From assembly GCF_009184865.1 (NCBI RefSeq), contig NZ_CP045096.1:930001-994000 (forward strand): a stretch of DNA of 64,000 nt. Direction: 5' to 3'. Position 1 is the stretch's first letter. Each line of letters opens with the position of its first letter. This document shows positions 24,786-33,625 of the stretch, piece after piece. This DNA comes from Streptomyces phaeolivaceus. Its GTDB lineage: Bacteria > Actinomycetota > Actinomycetes > Streptomycetales > Streptomycetaceae. The notes beneath the pieces were generated by a model, which was given only the letters and a program-made list of their open reading frames with translations, had not been told where the DNA came from and ran no database searches. The position numbers and the translations under genes are program-made.

Positions 24786-26720
24786 ATGCAGATTCAAGAC
24801 CTTCCGTATCAAGACCCGGGTGTGCCGGACGCGCGCTCGGGTCCCCGATTCCTGTGGTGGCTCGGCCGGAATCAGCTCGGCGGACAGTTCAAGGCGCTGG
24901 CCTGGGGGTTGTTGCACTTCACCTCCGTGGCCGGACTGCCGTTCTGCGTCGGCTTCGCCATCCAGGCCGTGGTGGACCGCTCCGGCTCCCGGCTCGCCCT
25001 CGCGGGCGTGCTGCTGTTGCTGTGCGGGTTCACCATCGCGCTGGGCGACACCTTCCTGCACCGCTCGGCGGTCACCAACTGGATCACGGCCGCCGCGCGC
25101 GTCCAGCAGCTGCTGGCCCGCAAGACGGCCCAGCTCGGCTCGGCCCTCACCCGCCGGGTCGCGGCCGGTGAGGTCGTCGCGGTCTCCACGGGCGACGTCG
25201 AGAAGATCGGCTGGTTCGTCGAGGCCGTCTCCCGGTTCACCGCCGCCGCCCTCACCGTGGTGCTGGTCTGTGTCGGCCTGGTCGTCTACCAGCCCGCGCT
25301 CGGCGTCGTCGTCGCCGTCGGCGTCCCCGTCCTCGCCCTGGCCGTCCTGCCGCTGCTGCCCCGCGCCACCCGCCGCGCCGACTTCCAGCGCGAGAAGGCG
25401 GGGCGCGCCACCGAGCTGGCCTCCGACACCGTCGCGGGTCTGCGTGTGCTGCGCGGCATCGGCGGCGAGGACCTCTTCCTCGACCGCTACCGCAGCGCCT
25501 CCCAGGAGGTCCGGCACGCCGCCGTCCGCAGCGCCCGTATGTGGGCCCTCATCTCCGCCATCCAGGTCCTGCTGCCCGGACTGCTGATGATCGCGGTCGT
25601 CTGGCACGGCGTGGGTCTCGCCCGCGAGGGCCGGATCACGGTCGGTGAACTGGTCACCGTGTACAGCGCGGTCATGCTGCTGACGTACCCGCTCAGGCAC
25701 TTCGAGGAGATCGCCATGGCGTACTCCTTCTCCCGGCCGTCCGCCAAGCGGGCCGCCCGGGTGCTGTCGCTGGAGCGGGCCACGGACATCGAGGGTTCCC
25801 GCGAGGCGATCGTGCCCACCGGAGACCTGTACGACCCGGCGACCGGGCTGCTCGCGCCCGCCGGCTGCCTCACCGCCGTGGTGTGCGGCGACCCGGACGC
25901 GGCCGGACGTCTCGCGGAACGGCTGGGCGGCCATGCCTCGGAGGAGGGCACCCCCGTCCTCCTCGACGGCGTACCGCTCGACGAACTGCCCCTCGACTCC
26001 GCCCGTACCGCCGTCCTCGTCCAGGACAAGGACCCGGTGCTGCTCTCCGGCACCCTGCGCGAACTCCTCACCGTCCCCGCCTCGGCCGAGGTCACCGCCG
26101 AGGAGGCGCTGGCCGCCGCCCAGTGCGGTGATGTGCTGGAAGCCCTGGTCCAGGGGTCGCTGGACACCGAGGACCCGATGGACGCGCGGATCACCGAGCG
26201 CGGCCGGTCCCTGTCCGGCGGCCAGCGCCAGCGGCTCGCGCTGGCCCGGTCCCTCGTCACGGACCCGGGCGTGCTCGTCCTGGACGAGCCGACCTCCGCC
26301 GTCGACTCGCACACCGAGGCCCGGGTCGCCGACGGCATCCGGTCCCTGCGGGCGGGCAGTACGACGGTCGTCTTCACCTCCTCACCCCTCCTCCTCGACC
26401 TCGCCGAACGGGTCGTCCTGGTGCACGACGGCGAGGTCGCGGCCGTCGGTCTGCACCGCGATCTGGTGCGCAAGGAACCCCGGTACCGAGCCGTCGTCAC
26501 CCGCGAGACCGACGAGGAGACCGGCCCGACCGGCGGAACGGCCGGCGGGACGACCGGCGGAACGGCCGGCGGGACGACCGGCGGAACGGCCGGCGGGACG
26601 ACCGGCGGGACGACCGGCGGGACGGCCGAGAAGGCCGCCTTCACGGACCGGCCGCAGGACCGCAGGACCGCCCTCAGCGATGTGCTGGACGAACTGGAAG
26701 AGATCGAGGAGACCGCATGA
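24786..26720 (+). CDS. ABC exporter subunit 1: degenerate Walker A, intact signature
   Basis: 644 residues from ATG 24786; the frame is open upstream but lacks resemblance there. A six-helix exporter domain covers about residues 25-320. In the ATPase domain, the Walker A place reads VVCGDPDAAGRLAERL (about 364-379), lacking the GKS/T lysine. The signature LSGGQRQRLALARSL (476-490) and Walker B VLVLDEPTSAVD (496-507) are intact, and the switch His is replaced by Ser (TVVFTSSP, near 533). Thus it supplies the signature to its partner but cannot bind ATP canonically. The tail carries eight Gly-Gly-Thr-rich units (about 583-614). It overlaps the partner gene by four bases (ATGA). Confidence 0.85.
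   Translation: MQIQDLPYQDPGVPDARSGPRFLWWLGRNQLGGQFKALAWGLLHFTSVAGLPFCVGFAIQAVVDRSGSRLALAGVLLLLCGFTIALGDTFLHRSAVTNWITAAARVQQLLARKTAQLGSALTRRVAAGEVVAVSTGDVEKIGWFVEAVSRFTAAALTVVLVCVGLVVYQPALGVVVAVGVPVLALAVLPLLPRATRRADFQREKAGRATELASDTVAGLRVLRGIGGEDLFLDRYRSASQEVRHAAVRSARMWALISAIQVLLPGLLMIAVVWHGVGLAREGRITVGELVTVYSAVMLLTYPLRHFEEIAMAYSFSRPSAKRAARVLSLERATDIEGSREAIVPTGDLYDPATGLLAPAGCLTAVVCGDPDAAGRLAERLGGHASEEGTPVLLDGVPLDELPLDSARTAVLVQDKDPVLLSGTLRELLTVPASAEVTAEEALAAAQCGDVLEALVQGSLDTEDPMDARITERGRSLSGGQRQRLALARSLVTDPGVLVLDEPTSAVDSHTEARVADGIRSLRAGSTTVVFTSSPLLLDLAERVVLVHDGEVAAVGLHRDLVRKEPRYRAVVTRETDEETGPTGGTAGGTTGGTAGGTTGGTAGGTTGGTTGGTAEKAAFTDRPQDRRTALSDVLDELEEIEETA
26532..26627 (+). repeat. Eight 12-bp units coding a Gly-Thr-Ala linker
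   Basis: Units GGCGGAACGGCC and GGCGGGACGACC alternate three times, then one more of the second and one GGCGGGACGGCC. They encode GGTA/GGTT repeats near the C-terminus of the first ABC subunit, after the ATPase domain. Multiples of 12 keep the frame, so copy number can vary freely. Confidence 0.9.
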
Positions 26721-28498
26721 TCGGCGTGGCGCCACCGGCCTACGACCCGGCCGCACCGACGACGGCGAACACCCTGCCCGTCGGCGCCCCCGCGACCGTC
26801 CGCGCCTACGTGGCCGAACTGTTCCGCCGGCATCGCCGGGCCTTCGTCCTGCTCATCACCGTCAACACGATCGCCGTCGTGGCCTCGATGGCGGGCCCCT
26901 ACCTGCTCGGCGCCCTCGTCGAACGCGTCTCGGACGGGGCCCGCGAACTCCATCTGGAACTCACGGCGACCGTGTTCGTCGTCGCCCTCGTCGTCCAGGC
27001 CGTGTTCGTACGGGAGGTGCGGCTGCGCGGCGCCATGCTCGGTGAGCGGATGCTGGCCGACCTCCGGGAGGACTTCCTGGTGCGGTCGGTCGGCCTGCCG
27101 CCGGGCGTCCTGGAACGCGCCGGCACGGGTGATCTGCTGTCCCGCATCACCACGGACATCGACCGCCTCGCCAACGCCATGCGCGAGGCGGTGCCCCAGC
27201 TGGCGATCGGTGTGGTGTGGGTGGTGCTGCTCATCGGCGGACTCGCCGTGACCGCGCCCCCGCTGGCCCTCGCCGTGCTGCTGGCCCTGCCGCTGCTGGT
27301 GGTCGGATGCCGTTGGTACTTCAAACGGGCCCCCTCCGCCTACCGCTCGGAGTCCGCCGGATACGCCGCCGTCGCCGCCGTGCTCGCGGAGACCGTGGAC
27401 GCCGGCCGCACCGTCGAGGCACACCGCCTCGGCACCCGCCGTATCGACCTCTCCAACCAGCGGATCCGGGAATGGACCGCGTGGGAGAGGTACACGATGT
27501 GGCTGCGGTCGGTGCTCTTCCCGGTCCTCAACCTCACACACACCACGGTCCTCGGATCGGTCCTGATCATCGGCGGGGTGTTCGTCCTGCACGGCTGGCT
27601 CGGGCTCGGCCAGCTGACCACGGGCGCGCTCATCGCCCAGATGCTCGTCGACCCGATCAATCTGATCCTCCGCTGGTACGACGAGCTGCAGATCGCCGAG
27701 GTGTCGCTGGCCCGCCTGGTCGGTGTCCGGGACATCGAGCCGGACGCCGGCGACCCGGCTGTGGCCCCCGAGGGACGCCATGTCCACGCCGACCAGGTGC
27801 GCTTCGGGTACCGGGAGGGCGTCGACGTCCTGCGCGAGGTGTCCCTGGAGGTCGCGCCCGGCACCCGGCTCGCCCTCGTCGGCCCGTCCGGCGCGGGAAA
27901 GTCGACCCTGGGCAGACTCCTCGCCGGGATCTACGCCCCCCGCGACGGCCGCATCACCCTGGGCGGCGCCGAGCTGTCCCGGATGCCCGCCGAGGACGTC
28001 CGTTCCCATGTGGCGCTCGTCAACCAGGAGCACCACGTGTTCGTCGGCTCCCTGCGCGACAATCTGCGCCTCGCCCGCACCGATGCCCGGGACGCCGAGC
28101 TGTGGGCGGCGCTGGGCGCGGTCGACGCCGACGCCTGGGCGCGGGCGCTGGACGAGGGGCTGGACACCGAGGTCGGCTCCGGCGGGCTGGCGCTCACCCC
28201 GGCCCAGGCCCAGCAGATCGCGCTGGCCCGACTGGTCCTCGCCGACCCGCACACACTGGTCCTGGACGAGGCGACCTCGCTCCTCGACCCACGCGCGGCC
28301 CGCCATCTGGAACGCTCCCTCGCCCGCGTCCTCGACGGCCGCACCGTCGTCGCCATCGCCCACCGTCTGCACACCGCCCATGACGCCGACGTCATCGCCG
28401 TCGTCGAGAACGGCCGCATCAGCGAGCTGGGCAGCCACGACCACCTGGTCCAGGCGGACGGCGCGTACGCGGCACTGTGGAGGTCGTGGCACGGCTGA
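26717..28498 (+). CDS. ABC exporter subunit 2: intact Walker A, degenerate signature
   Basis: 593 residues from ATG 26717, overlapping subunit 1 by ATGA. The exporter domain spans about 30-330. Walker A is intact (VGPSGAGKSTLGRLL, 388-402), Walker B is TLVLDEATSLLD (513-524) and the switch His549 is present (AIAHRLHTAHDAD). The signature is altered to LTPAQAQQIALARL (493-506), with Pro-Ala in place of Gly-Gly. This is the mirror image of the defects in subunit 1. In a head-to-tail dimer, one site would be fully canonical (this Walker A with the partner's LSGGQ) and the other dead. Substrate unknown. Confidence 0.86.
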   Translation: MIGVAPPAYDPAAPTTANTLPVGAPATVRAYVAELFRRHRRAFVLLITVNTIAVVASMAGPYLLGALVERVSDGARELHLELTATVFVVALVVQAVFVREVRLRGAMLGERMLADLREDFLVRSVGLPPGVLERAGTGDLLSRITTDIDRLANAMREAVPQLAIGVVWVVLLIGGLAVTAPPLALAVLLALPLLVVGCRWYFKRAPSAYRSESAGYAAVAAVLAETVDAGRTVEAHRLGTRRIDLSNQRIREWTAWERYTMWLRSVLFPVLNLTHTTVLGSVLIIGGVFVLHGWLGLGQLTTGALIAQMLVDPINLILRWYDELQIAEVSLARLVGVRDIEPDAGDPAVAPEGRHVHADQVRFGYREGVDVLREVSLEVAPGTRLALVGPSGAGKSTLGRLLAGIYAPRDGRITLGGAELSRMPAEDVRSHVALVNQEHHVFVGSLRDNLRLARTDARDAELWAALGAVDADAWARALDEGLDTEVGSGGLALTPAQAQQIALARLVLADPHTLVLDEATSLLDPRAARHLERSLARVLDGRTVVAIAHRLHTAHDADVIAVVENGRISELGSHDHLVQADGAYAALWRSWHG

Positions 28499-28729
28499 CG
28501 GACACGGGACGACGCACGGCCCGCGCCCTCGGCCGCGGCCGGGGTGCGCGGTCGCCGGGCCCCTGCCGTTGCGCGGTGCCGAACGCGAGTGGAAGGCTGG
28601 TGGTGGGCACTGATTCGGGGGACGCCCGTGAACCGGCCGGTTCACGGGGTTCGGGCCGTCGCCCAGCGGTCCGCGTGTCCAGCGTCGCCGAGCGGTGGCG
28701 CCGGGCCCGTCCCAGCACTGGAGGTACCC

Positions 28730-29194
28730 GTGGACAGCACCGGCGGATGGGGAGACGACGTCTACCAGCCGGACGGATCCGAGATCCAGGACGACGCGGG
28801 GCTGCTGGACGCCGAGGACACCCTGGTCGCCGACGGTGTGGCCGACCCCCTGGACCGGGGCTGGTCCCCACCGGAGCGACCCTGGGCGGTGGAGCATTCC
28901 GGTGTGACCGCCGCGGAGCGGCTGCGCGGCGAGACCCTGGAGCAGCGCCTCGCCGAGGAGCTGCCGGACATCGCCTACCCCGACGGGGACGGCATCGGTG
29001 ACTCCTCCGACAGCGACGGCGAGCTCCTCGACAACGAGGTGGGCGACCTCCGCTCCGGCCGTCTCGTCGCTCCCGACGAGGGTGCGCACGAGGACGAGGA
29101 GAGCGGGCTGATCGCCACCGACGTGGGCATCGACGGGGCCGCCGCCTCCGCCGAGGAGGCGGCCATGCACATCGTGGACGAGGACACCCGGTAG
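28730..29194 (+). CDS. DUF5709 domain protein
   Basis: 154 residues from GTG 28730, with GGAGGT at 28720-28725 as ribosome site; upstream codons of the open frame lack resemblance. The protein is strongly acidic and hydrophilic: QPDGSEIQDDAGLLDAEDTL, DRGWSPPERP, GVTAAERLRGETLEQRLAEE, and a C-terminal AEEAAMHIVDEDTR. These are marks of the actinobacterial DUF5709 family, whose function is unknown. No membrane segment or catalytic motif is seen. The upstream 230 bases contain no other gene. A terminator hairpin follows at once. Confidence 0.85.
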   Translation: MDSTGGWGDDVYQPDGSEIQDDAGLLDAEDTLVADGVADPLDRGWSPPERPWAVEHSGVTAAERLRGETLEQRLAEELPDIAYPDGDGIGDSSDSDGELLDNEVGDLRSGRLVAPDEGAHEDEESGLIATDVGIDGAAASAEEAAMHIVDEDTR

Positions 29195-29198
29195 GGCG

Positions 29199-29220
29199 GC
29201 GGGCCCCGTCCGGGGCCCGC
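29199..29220. terminator. Hairpin between convergent genes
   Basis: GCGGGCCCC (29199-29207) pairs with GGGGCCCGC (29212-29220) around GTCC. It sits five bases after the DUF5709 stop and before the end of the convergent membrane-protein gene at 29248. Confidence 0.7.
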
Positions 29221-29247
29221 GACATGTCGAACGAGGCTCGGGGCCCC

Positions 29248-30042
29248 TCAGATGAAGTTCAGGGCCGCCGCCGCGCCCACGCCCCCGAGCACCATGAACA
29301 CGGGCATCAGCACCCGCAGCTCCACCCAGCTGCCAGCCCGGAACCGCATCGCCTTCGGCGGGCCCAGCGGATACCAGCGCTTGCGGCCGATCGGTATCGG
29401 CCACAGGATCGGGCAGCCCGACACGGTCAGCGAGTCCCCGATGTCGTGCACCAGCGCGCCGAGCACGATCGGCAGCCCGAGCCACAGATACTCCTGGCCC
29501 GGCTGGGTGAACAGCCAGTCCGCCCCGTTGCCCGGCTTGTCCAGGACGCCCGCGAGGATCCAGGCGCTGGTCGCCGCCAGCAGCCACACCAGCACATCGC
29601 TGCTGGAGCCCCGGGCCGCCCGCCACAGCAGCCCCTCGATGGCCAGGACCATGTGCACGAAGAGGAGGGCGAGCACCGCCCAGCGGCCACCGGTGATGGC
29701 GATGGCGGAGGCACCGGCACCGAGCAGTGCCGCCCACAGCCAGGTGTGCGTGAGGGTGCGATGCCCACCCGAGCGGCGCGGGTCGCCCTGCTTCTTCGTC
29801 GCCTTGTAGACGGCGTAGGAGAGTTTGTCGACGATCTCGCAGACCCAGCGTGACAGCGGGCCGAAGGAGCGCGAGATCGTGGCCGCCTTGTGGTCCAGGT
29901 CGGGGGCGAGCGCCGCGCCCGCGCAGATCAGAGCTCCGACCAGCAGGACCGGCCAGGGCATGGTGTGCCCGGCGGCGGCTGCCGCCGCCCCTACGCCGAG
30001 CCAGGCCGCGGCTCCCGACAGTGAGTGTGCTGGTCCCATCAT
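29248..30042 (-). CDS. YdjM-like membrane-bound metal-dependent hydrolase
   Basis: 264 residues from the first of two adjacent ATGs at 30042. The start MMGPAHSLSGAAAWLG, the ALAPDLDHKAATISRSFGP loop, GGHRTLTHTWLW and LVHDIGDSLTVSGCP carry the His/Asp residues of the YdjM (DUF457) family of membrane-embedded metal-dependent hydrolases. At least five hydrophobic segments alternate with these loops. Members are thought to act on membrane lipids, but this is unproven. It is divergent from the helicase gene, with the promoters of both in the 166-base gap. Confidence 0.8.
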   Translation of the reverse strand: MMGPAHSLSGAAAWLGVGAAAAAAGHTMPWPVLLVGALICAGAALAPDLDHKAATISRSFGPLSRWVCEIVDKLSYAVYKATKKQGDPRRSGGHRTLTHTWLWAALLGAGASAIAITGGRWAVLALLFVHMVLAIEGLLWRAARGSSSDVLVWLLAATSAWILAGVLDKPGNGADWLFTQPGQEYLWLGLPIVLGALVHDIGDSLTVSGCPILWPIPIGRKRWYPLGPPKAMRFRAGSWVELRVLMPVFMVLGGVGAAAALNFI

Positions 30043-30208
30043 GGCCGTGCCCCGTCCCATTCCGTTCGTGCCGCTGTCCAGGTGCCTTGTGCCGCTGTCC
30101 AGTTGTCCAGGTGCGCTGACGTTCCGTCGGCGCCACAGCGTAGCGTTCGCGATCTTCGGTCCCGCAGCCGATTCCCCCATCGGGTGCGCGGGCAGGCAAG
30201 ATGGGGGC

Positions 30209-32722
30209 GTGACCCTCATCGATCAGCTGCCGCGGACCGCCGACCCCGACGCCCTCTACGAAGCCTTCGAGTCGTGGGCCCAGGAACGCGGTCTCACCCT
30301 CTACCCCCACCAGGAGGAGGCGCTCATCGAGGTGGTCTCCGGCGCGAACGTGATCGTGTCGACGCCCACCGGCTCCGGCAAGAGCATGATCGCGGCGGGC
30401 GCCCACTTCGCGGCCCTCGCCCGCGACGAGGTCACCTTCTACACGGCCCCGATCAAGGCGCTGGTCTCGGAGAAGTTCTTCGAGCTGTGCAAGATCTTCG
30501 GCACCGAGAACGTCGGCATGCTCACCGGCGACGCCTCGGTGAACTCCGACGCCCCCATTATCTGCTGCACCGCCGAGGTACTGGCCTCCATCGCGCTGCG
30601 CGACGGCAAGCACGCCGACGTCGGCCAGGTCGTGATGGACGAGTTCCACTTCTACGCGGAGGCCGACCGGGGCTGGGCCTGGCAGATCCCGATCCTGGAG
30701 CTGCCGCAGGCCCAGTTCATCCTGATGTCGGCGACGCTCGGCGACGTCTCGATGTTCGAGCAGGACCTCACGCGCCGCACCGGCCGCCCCACTTCGGTGG
30801 TCCGCTCGGCGACCCGCCCGGTGCCGCTCTCCTACGAGTACGTGCTGACCCCGCTCACGGAGACCCTCACCGAACTGCTCGCCACCAAACAGGCTCCCGT
30901 GTACATCGTGCACTTCACACAGGCGCAGGCCGTGGAGCGGGCCCAGGCGCTGATGAGCATCAACATGTGCACACGGGAGGAGAAGGACCAGATCGCCGAG
31001 CTGATCGGCAACTTCCGCTTCACCACCAAGTTCGGCCGCAACCTCTCCCGTTACGTGCGCCACGGCATCGGTGTGCACCACGCCGGCATGCTGCCCAAGT
31101 ACCGGCGGCTGGTGGAGAAGCTGGCCCAGGCGGGTCTGCTGAAGGTCATCTGCGGTACGGACACGCTCGGCGTGGGTGTCAACGTCCCCATTCGCACCGT
31201 GCTGTTCACCGCCCTCACCAAGTACGACGGCAACCGGGTGCGCACGCTGCGGGCCCGTGAGTTCCACCAGATCGCGGGGCGCGCCGGGCGGGCCGGTTTC
31301 GACACGGCGGGCTACGTGGTGGGGCAGGCGCCCGAGCATGTCATCGAGAACGAGAAGGCGCTCGCCAAGGCCGGCGACGACCCGAAGAAGCGCCGCAAGG
31401 TGGTCCGCAAGAAGGCGCCCGAGGGGTTCGTCGGCTGGACCGACAACACCTTCGAGAAGCTCATCGCCTCCGACCCGGAACCGCTGACCTCCCGTTTCCG
31501 GGTCACCCACACGATGCTGCTGTCGGTGATCGCCCGGCCGGGCAACGCCTTCGAGGCGATGCGGCATCTGCTGGAGGACAACCACGAACCGCGCAAACAG
31601 CAGCTGCGGCACATCCGCCGTGCGATCGCGATCTACCGTTCGCTCCTCGACGGCGGCATCGTCGAGAAGCTGGACGAGCCGGACGCCGAGGGCCGCATCG
31701 TCCGGCTGACGGTCGACCTCCAGCAGGACTTCGCCCTCAACCAGCCGCTGTCCACCTTCGCGCTGGCCGCGTTCGAACTGCTGGACCCGGAGTCCCCGTC
31801 GTACGCCCTCGACATGGTCTCCGTCGTCGAGTCGACGCTGGACGATCCGCGGCAGATCCTCGCCGCCCAGCAGAACAAGGCGCGCGGTGAGGCCGTGGCC
31901 GCGATGAAGGCGGACGGGGTCGAGTACGAGGAGCGCATGGAGCGGCTCCAGGACGTGAGCTACCCCAAGCCGCTGGAGGAGCTGCTCTTCCACGCGTACA
32001 ACACGTACCGCAAGAGCCATCCGTGGGTCGGCGACCATCCGCTGTCGCCGAAGTCGGTGATCCGGGACATGTACGAACGGGCCATGTCGTTCACCGAGTT
32101 GACCTCGTACTACGAGCTGGCCCGCACCGAGGGCATCGTGCTGCGCTACCTGGCCGGCGCCTACAAGGCCCTCGATCACACCGTCCCCGACGACCTGAAG
32201 TCGGACGACCTGGAGGATCTGATCGCCTGGCTCGGCGAGATGGTGCGCCAGGTCGACTCCAGTCTCCTCGACGAGTGGGAACAGCTGGCCAACCCCGAGG
32301 AGATGACGGCAGAGGAGGCCCAGGAGAGGGCCGACCAGGTCAAGCCGGTCACCGCAAACGCGCGCGCCTTCCGGGTCCTGGTCCGCAACGCCCTGTTCCG
32401 CCGGGTCGAACTCGCCGCTCTGGACCAGGTGGGCGAGCTGGGTGAGATGGACGCCGAGTCCGGCTGGGACGCCGAGCGGTGGGGCGAGGCGATGGACAGG
32501 TACTGGGACGAGTACGAGGACCTCGGCACGGGCCCCGACGCCCGTGGCCCCCGGCTGTTGATGATCGAGGAGGAGCCGGAGAACGGGCTGTGGCGCGTCC
32601 GGCAGGCCTTCGCCGATCCGAACGGCGATCATGACTGGGGCATCAGCGCGGAGATCGACCTCGCGGCCTCCGACGCCGAGGGTCGCGCCGTCGTCAAGGT
32701 CACCGACGTCGGTCAGCTGTGA
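30209..32722 (+). CDS. DEAD-box RNA helicase with DUF3516 C-terminal domain
   Basis: 837 residues from GTG 30209. Superfamily 2 motifs: STPTGSGKSMIA (motif I), FYTAPIKALVSEKF (Ia), VMDEFHFYAEADRGW with a DEFH box (II), LMSATLGDV (III), and in the second RecA domain GIGVHHAGMLPKYR, ICGTDTLGVGVNVP and FHQIAGRAGRAGFD (VI). The 300-residue C-terminal part matches the DUF3516 region of actinobacterial Ski2/Mtr4-like helicases, so RNA unwinding in decay or processing is the likely role. The tesB gene follows after 19 bases and may be co-transcribed. Confidence 0.88.
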   Translation: MTLIDQLPRTADPDALYEAFESWAQERGLTLYPHQEEALIEVVSGANVIVSTPTGSGKSMIAAGAHFAALARDEVTFYTAPIKALVSEKFFELCKIFGTENVGMLTGDASVNSDAPIICCTAEVLASIALRDGKHADVGQVVMDEFHFYAEADRGWAWQIPILELPQAQFILMSATLGDVSMFEQDLTRRTGRPTSVVRSATRPVPLSYEYVLTPLTETLTELLATKQAPVYIVHFTQAQAVERAQALMSINMCTREEKDQIAELIGNFRFTTKFGRNLSRYVRHGIGVHHAGMLPKYRRLVEKLAQAGLLKVICGTDTLGVGVNVPIRTVLFTALTKYDGNRVRTLRAREFHQIAGRAGRAGFDTAGYVVGQAPEHVIENEKALAKAGDDPKKRRKVVRKKAPEGFVGWTDNTFEKLIASDPEPLTSRFRVTHTMLLSVIARPGNAFEAMRHLLEDNHEPRKQQLRHIRRAIAIYRSLLDGGIVEKLDEPDAEGRIVRLTVDLQQDFALNQPLSTFALAAFELLDPESPSYALDMVSVVESTLDDPRQILAAQQNKARGEAVAAMKADGVEYEERMERLQDVSYPKPLEELLFHAYNTYRKSHPWVGDHPLSPKSVIRDMYERAMSFTELTSYYELARTEGIVLRYLAGAYKALDHTVPDDLKSDDLEDLIAWLGEMVRQVDSSLLDEWEQLANPEEMTAEEAQERADQVKPVTANARAFRVLVRNALFRRVELAALDQVGELGEMDAESGWDAERWGEAMDRYWDEYEDLGTGPDARGPRLLMIEEEPENGLWRVRQAFADPNGDHDWGISAEIDLAASDAEGRAVVKVTDVGQL

Positions 32723-32741
32723 GCACAGGAGAGGCCAGCAC

Positions 32742-33617
32742 ATGACGACCAACCCCGCCGAGCGGCTCGTGGACCTGCTCGACCTGGAGCAGATCGAGGT
32801 CAACATCTTCCGCGGTCGCAGCCCGCAGGAGTCCCTGCAGCGGGTCTTCGGCGGCCAGGTCGCCGGGCAGGCGCTGGTGGCCGCCGGGCGCACCACGGAG
32901 GGTGACCGGCCGGTGCACTCGCTGCACGCGTACTTCCTGCGCCCTGGGCGCCCGGGGGTGCCGATCGTGTACCAGGTCGAACGGGTCCGCGACGGGCGGT
33001 CGTTCACCACGCGCCGGGTCACCGCCGTGCAGCAGGGCCGCACGATCTTCAATCTGACCGCCTCCTTTCACAAGCCTGAAGAGGGGAGCTTCGCGCACCA
33101 GCTGCCGCCGGCCCGGAAGGTGCCGGACCCCGAGTCGCTGCCGACGGTGACGCAGGAGATCACCGAGCATCTGGGCACGCTCCCCGAGCAGTTGGAGCGC
33201 ATGGCCCGGCGTCAGCCCTTCGACATCCGGTATGTCGACCGGCTGCGCTGGACCCCCGAGGAGGTCGAGAACGCCGAGCCGCGCAGCGCGGTGTGGATGC
33301 GGGCCGTGGGCCCTCTGGGGGACGACCCGCTCGTGCACACGTGCGCGCTGACGTACGCCAGCGACATGACCCTGCTGGACGCCGTCCGTATCCCGGTCGA
33401 GCCCCTGTGGGGTCCGCGTGGCTTCGACATGGCGTCGCTGGACCACGCCATGTGGTTCCACCGGCCGTTCCGCGCGGACGAGTGGTTCCTGTACGACCAG
33501 GAGTCCCCGATCGCGGTGGGCGGTCGCGGACTGGCCCGGGGCCGTATCCACGACCTGGAGGGGCGTCTGCTCGTGTCGGTCGTGCAGGAGGGGCTCTTCC
33601 GCAAGCTCGGCGCCTGA
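32742..33617 (+). CDS. tesB: Acyl-CoA thioesterase II
   Basis: 291 residues from ATG 32742, preceded by AGGAGAGG. Two tandem hotdog folds: FRGRSPQESLQRVFGGQVAGQAL and VHSLHAYFLRPGRPGVPIVYQVERVRDG in the first; LDHAMWFHRPFRADEWFLYDQESP and GRGLARGRIHDLEGRLLVSVVQEGLFRK in the second. The residues expected around the catalytic Asp-Gln-Thr/Ser set are retained. It hydrolyses acyl-CoA to free acid and CoA in the cytoplasm. It converges with the DUF6397 gene, only nine bases apart. Confidence 0.9.
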   Translation: MTTNPAERLVDLLDLEQIEVNIFRGRSPQESLQRVFGGQVAGQALVAAGRTTEGDRPVHSLHAYFLRPGRPGVPIVYQVERVRDGRSFTTRRVTAVQQGRTIFNLTASFHKPEEGSFAHQLPPARKVPDPESLPTVTQEITEHLGTLPEQLERMARRQPFDIRYVDRLRWTPEEVENAEPRSAVWMRAVGPLGDDPLVHTCALTYASDMTLLDAVRIPVEPLWGPRGFDMASLDHAMWFHRPFRADEWFLYDQESPIAVGGRGLARGRIHDLEGRLLVSVVQEGLFRKLGA

Positions 33618-33625
33618 CCTGCGGG

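Noticed and set aside
26532..26627. Short regular repeats that might suggest a CRISPR array
   Set aside because: Units are contiguous 12-mers with no spacers and lie in frame inside a coding region.
25487..33052. A 2521-codon open frame on the minus strand across the ABC, DUF5709 and helicase genes
   Set aside because: It is the antisense shadow of several well-supported plus-strand genes and one opposite gene. Its composition (Arg/Gly/Asp/His-rich) and lack of motifs fit a GC-third-position artefact.
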